Source: Nitrospira sp. (GTDB lineage: Bacteria > Nitrospirota > Nitrospiria > Nitrospirales > Nitrospiraceae). Taken from it: a stretch of DNA of 64,000 bases. Below are positions 63,778 to 64,000 of the stretch, one piece after another. The translations under genes were made by a program, and so were the position numbers. The stretch spans positions 248,001 to 312,000 of the forward strand of contig JAFEBI010000004.1 of assembly GCA_018242725.1 (NCBI GenBank), written 5' to 3'. Position 1 is the first letter of the stretch, and each line of letters begins with the position of its first letter. The notes under the pieces are model-generated. The model saw only the letters and a program-made list of their open reading frames with translations. It was not told where the DNA came from and ran no database searches.

Positions 63778-63918
63778 TCAGCGAGAGCCGTTACGGTCAG
63801 CCCAACGGACAGGTCGCAACACGGCTCCCATTCCAGCGATCGCGCAGATAAACAACAGCATGGCCAGAGCAATCACCAGGAAAAATGCCGCTCTCATGTC
63901 GTGCAAAACAGGGATCAT
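63778..63918 (-). CDS. Small membrane protein (46 aa), hypothetical
   Basis: A 46-codon ORF with ATG at 63916-63918 and GGAGGG 6 nt upstream. One strong hydrophobic helix (AAFFLVIALAMLLFICAIAG) is followed by a short basic tail. The helix and ribosome binding site make it a plausible single-pass membrane protein. No family is recognised, and partner genes may lie beyond the window. Confidence 0.5.
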   Translation of the reverse strand: MIPVLHDMRAAFFLVIALAMLLFICAIAGMGAVLRPVRWADRNGSR

Positions 63919-64000
63919 GCCACGTCCCTCCTCTTGCTCGATACGTCAACTACGCCATCCACAGACACAAACCCATGGACTCATTGGATTGACTTTCTGA

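Noticed and set aside
1-64000. tRNA, rRNA or CRISPR array
   Set aside because: No cloverleaf-like segments, rRNA signatures or regularly spaced repeats were noticed in the gaps; a covariance-model scan would be needed to exclude small RNAs.

Overview
The window reads as a 64 kb chromosomal piece of a Gram-negative, respiring, non-fermentative bacterium, most probably a Nitrospira (phylum Nitrospirota). This is an inference from gene content and protein flavour: proton-pumping complex I, a menaquinone/ubiquinone methyltransferase, LolA, Pal and FadL-type outer membrane proteins, dense two-component signalling, and proteins carrying the PCP_red domain. No rRNA, tRNA, CRISPR array, phage or intact IS element is visible.

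Layout. 1-4.2 kb: end of a nuo operon (nuoL fragment, nuoM, nuoN). 4.2-11 kb: housekeeping genes (YihY membrane protein, a site-2 protease with CBS domains, a NodB-type deacetylase, GNAT, VOC, a DapF-family protein, UvrC). The DapF-like protein has serine at both catalytic cysteine positions. 11-21 kb: a FadL-like channel divergent from a LuxR receptor, a convergent LuxI synthase, and two histidine kinase/NarL-type regulator pairs followed by a receiver protein with an isolated dimerisation domain. Two copies of a 50-bp module, each with a lux-box-like 20-bp palindrome and a -10-like hexamer, lie between luxI and the first kinase, so the kinase cluster is a likely quorum-sensing target. 21-28.4 kb: a FIST sensor / hybrid kinase / kinase operon on the minus strand, with a decayed kinase relic in front of it. 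28.5-33.1 kb: a HerA-like ATPase and a small lower-GC defence-type cluster (AbiU2-like HEPN, HEPN, MNT nucleotidyltransferase). 33.2-36.8 kb: an 835-aa UvrA without its insertion domain, then ubiE/menG.

36.8-42.8 kb: a striking group of a B12-type radical SAM protein, a 688-aa protein with two UspA domains, three PCP_red domains and a rubredoxin-like zinc knuckle, a radical SAM/SPASM protein that also ends in PCP_red, and a small CopD/HemJ-like membrane protein. PCP_red is the small C-terminal domain known from the dark protochlorophyllide reductase ChlB. Its repeated use here points to an uncharacterised redox or tetrapyrrole-linked system. 43-47.6 kb: orphan receiver, 2OG-Fe(II) oxygenase, lolA and ftsK.

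47.7-60.9 kb is a phosphate/polyphosphate island: PsiE, SixA, a CHAD pseudogene with an in-frame stop, a CBS protein, polyphosphate kinase, and pstSCAB-phoU read leftwards from a region with four Pho-box-like heptamers spaced exactly 11 bp apart. 60.9-64 kb holds envelope and repair genes (MsrA, PilZ, Pal) and small ORFs. Several genes (uvrA, the deacetylase, the VOC protein, the 60.9 kb gene) have a good -10 hexamer ending 6-10 nt before the ATG, suggesting leaderless transcripts.
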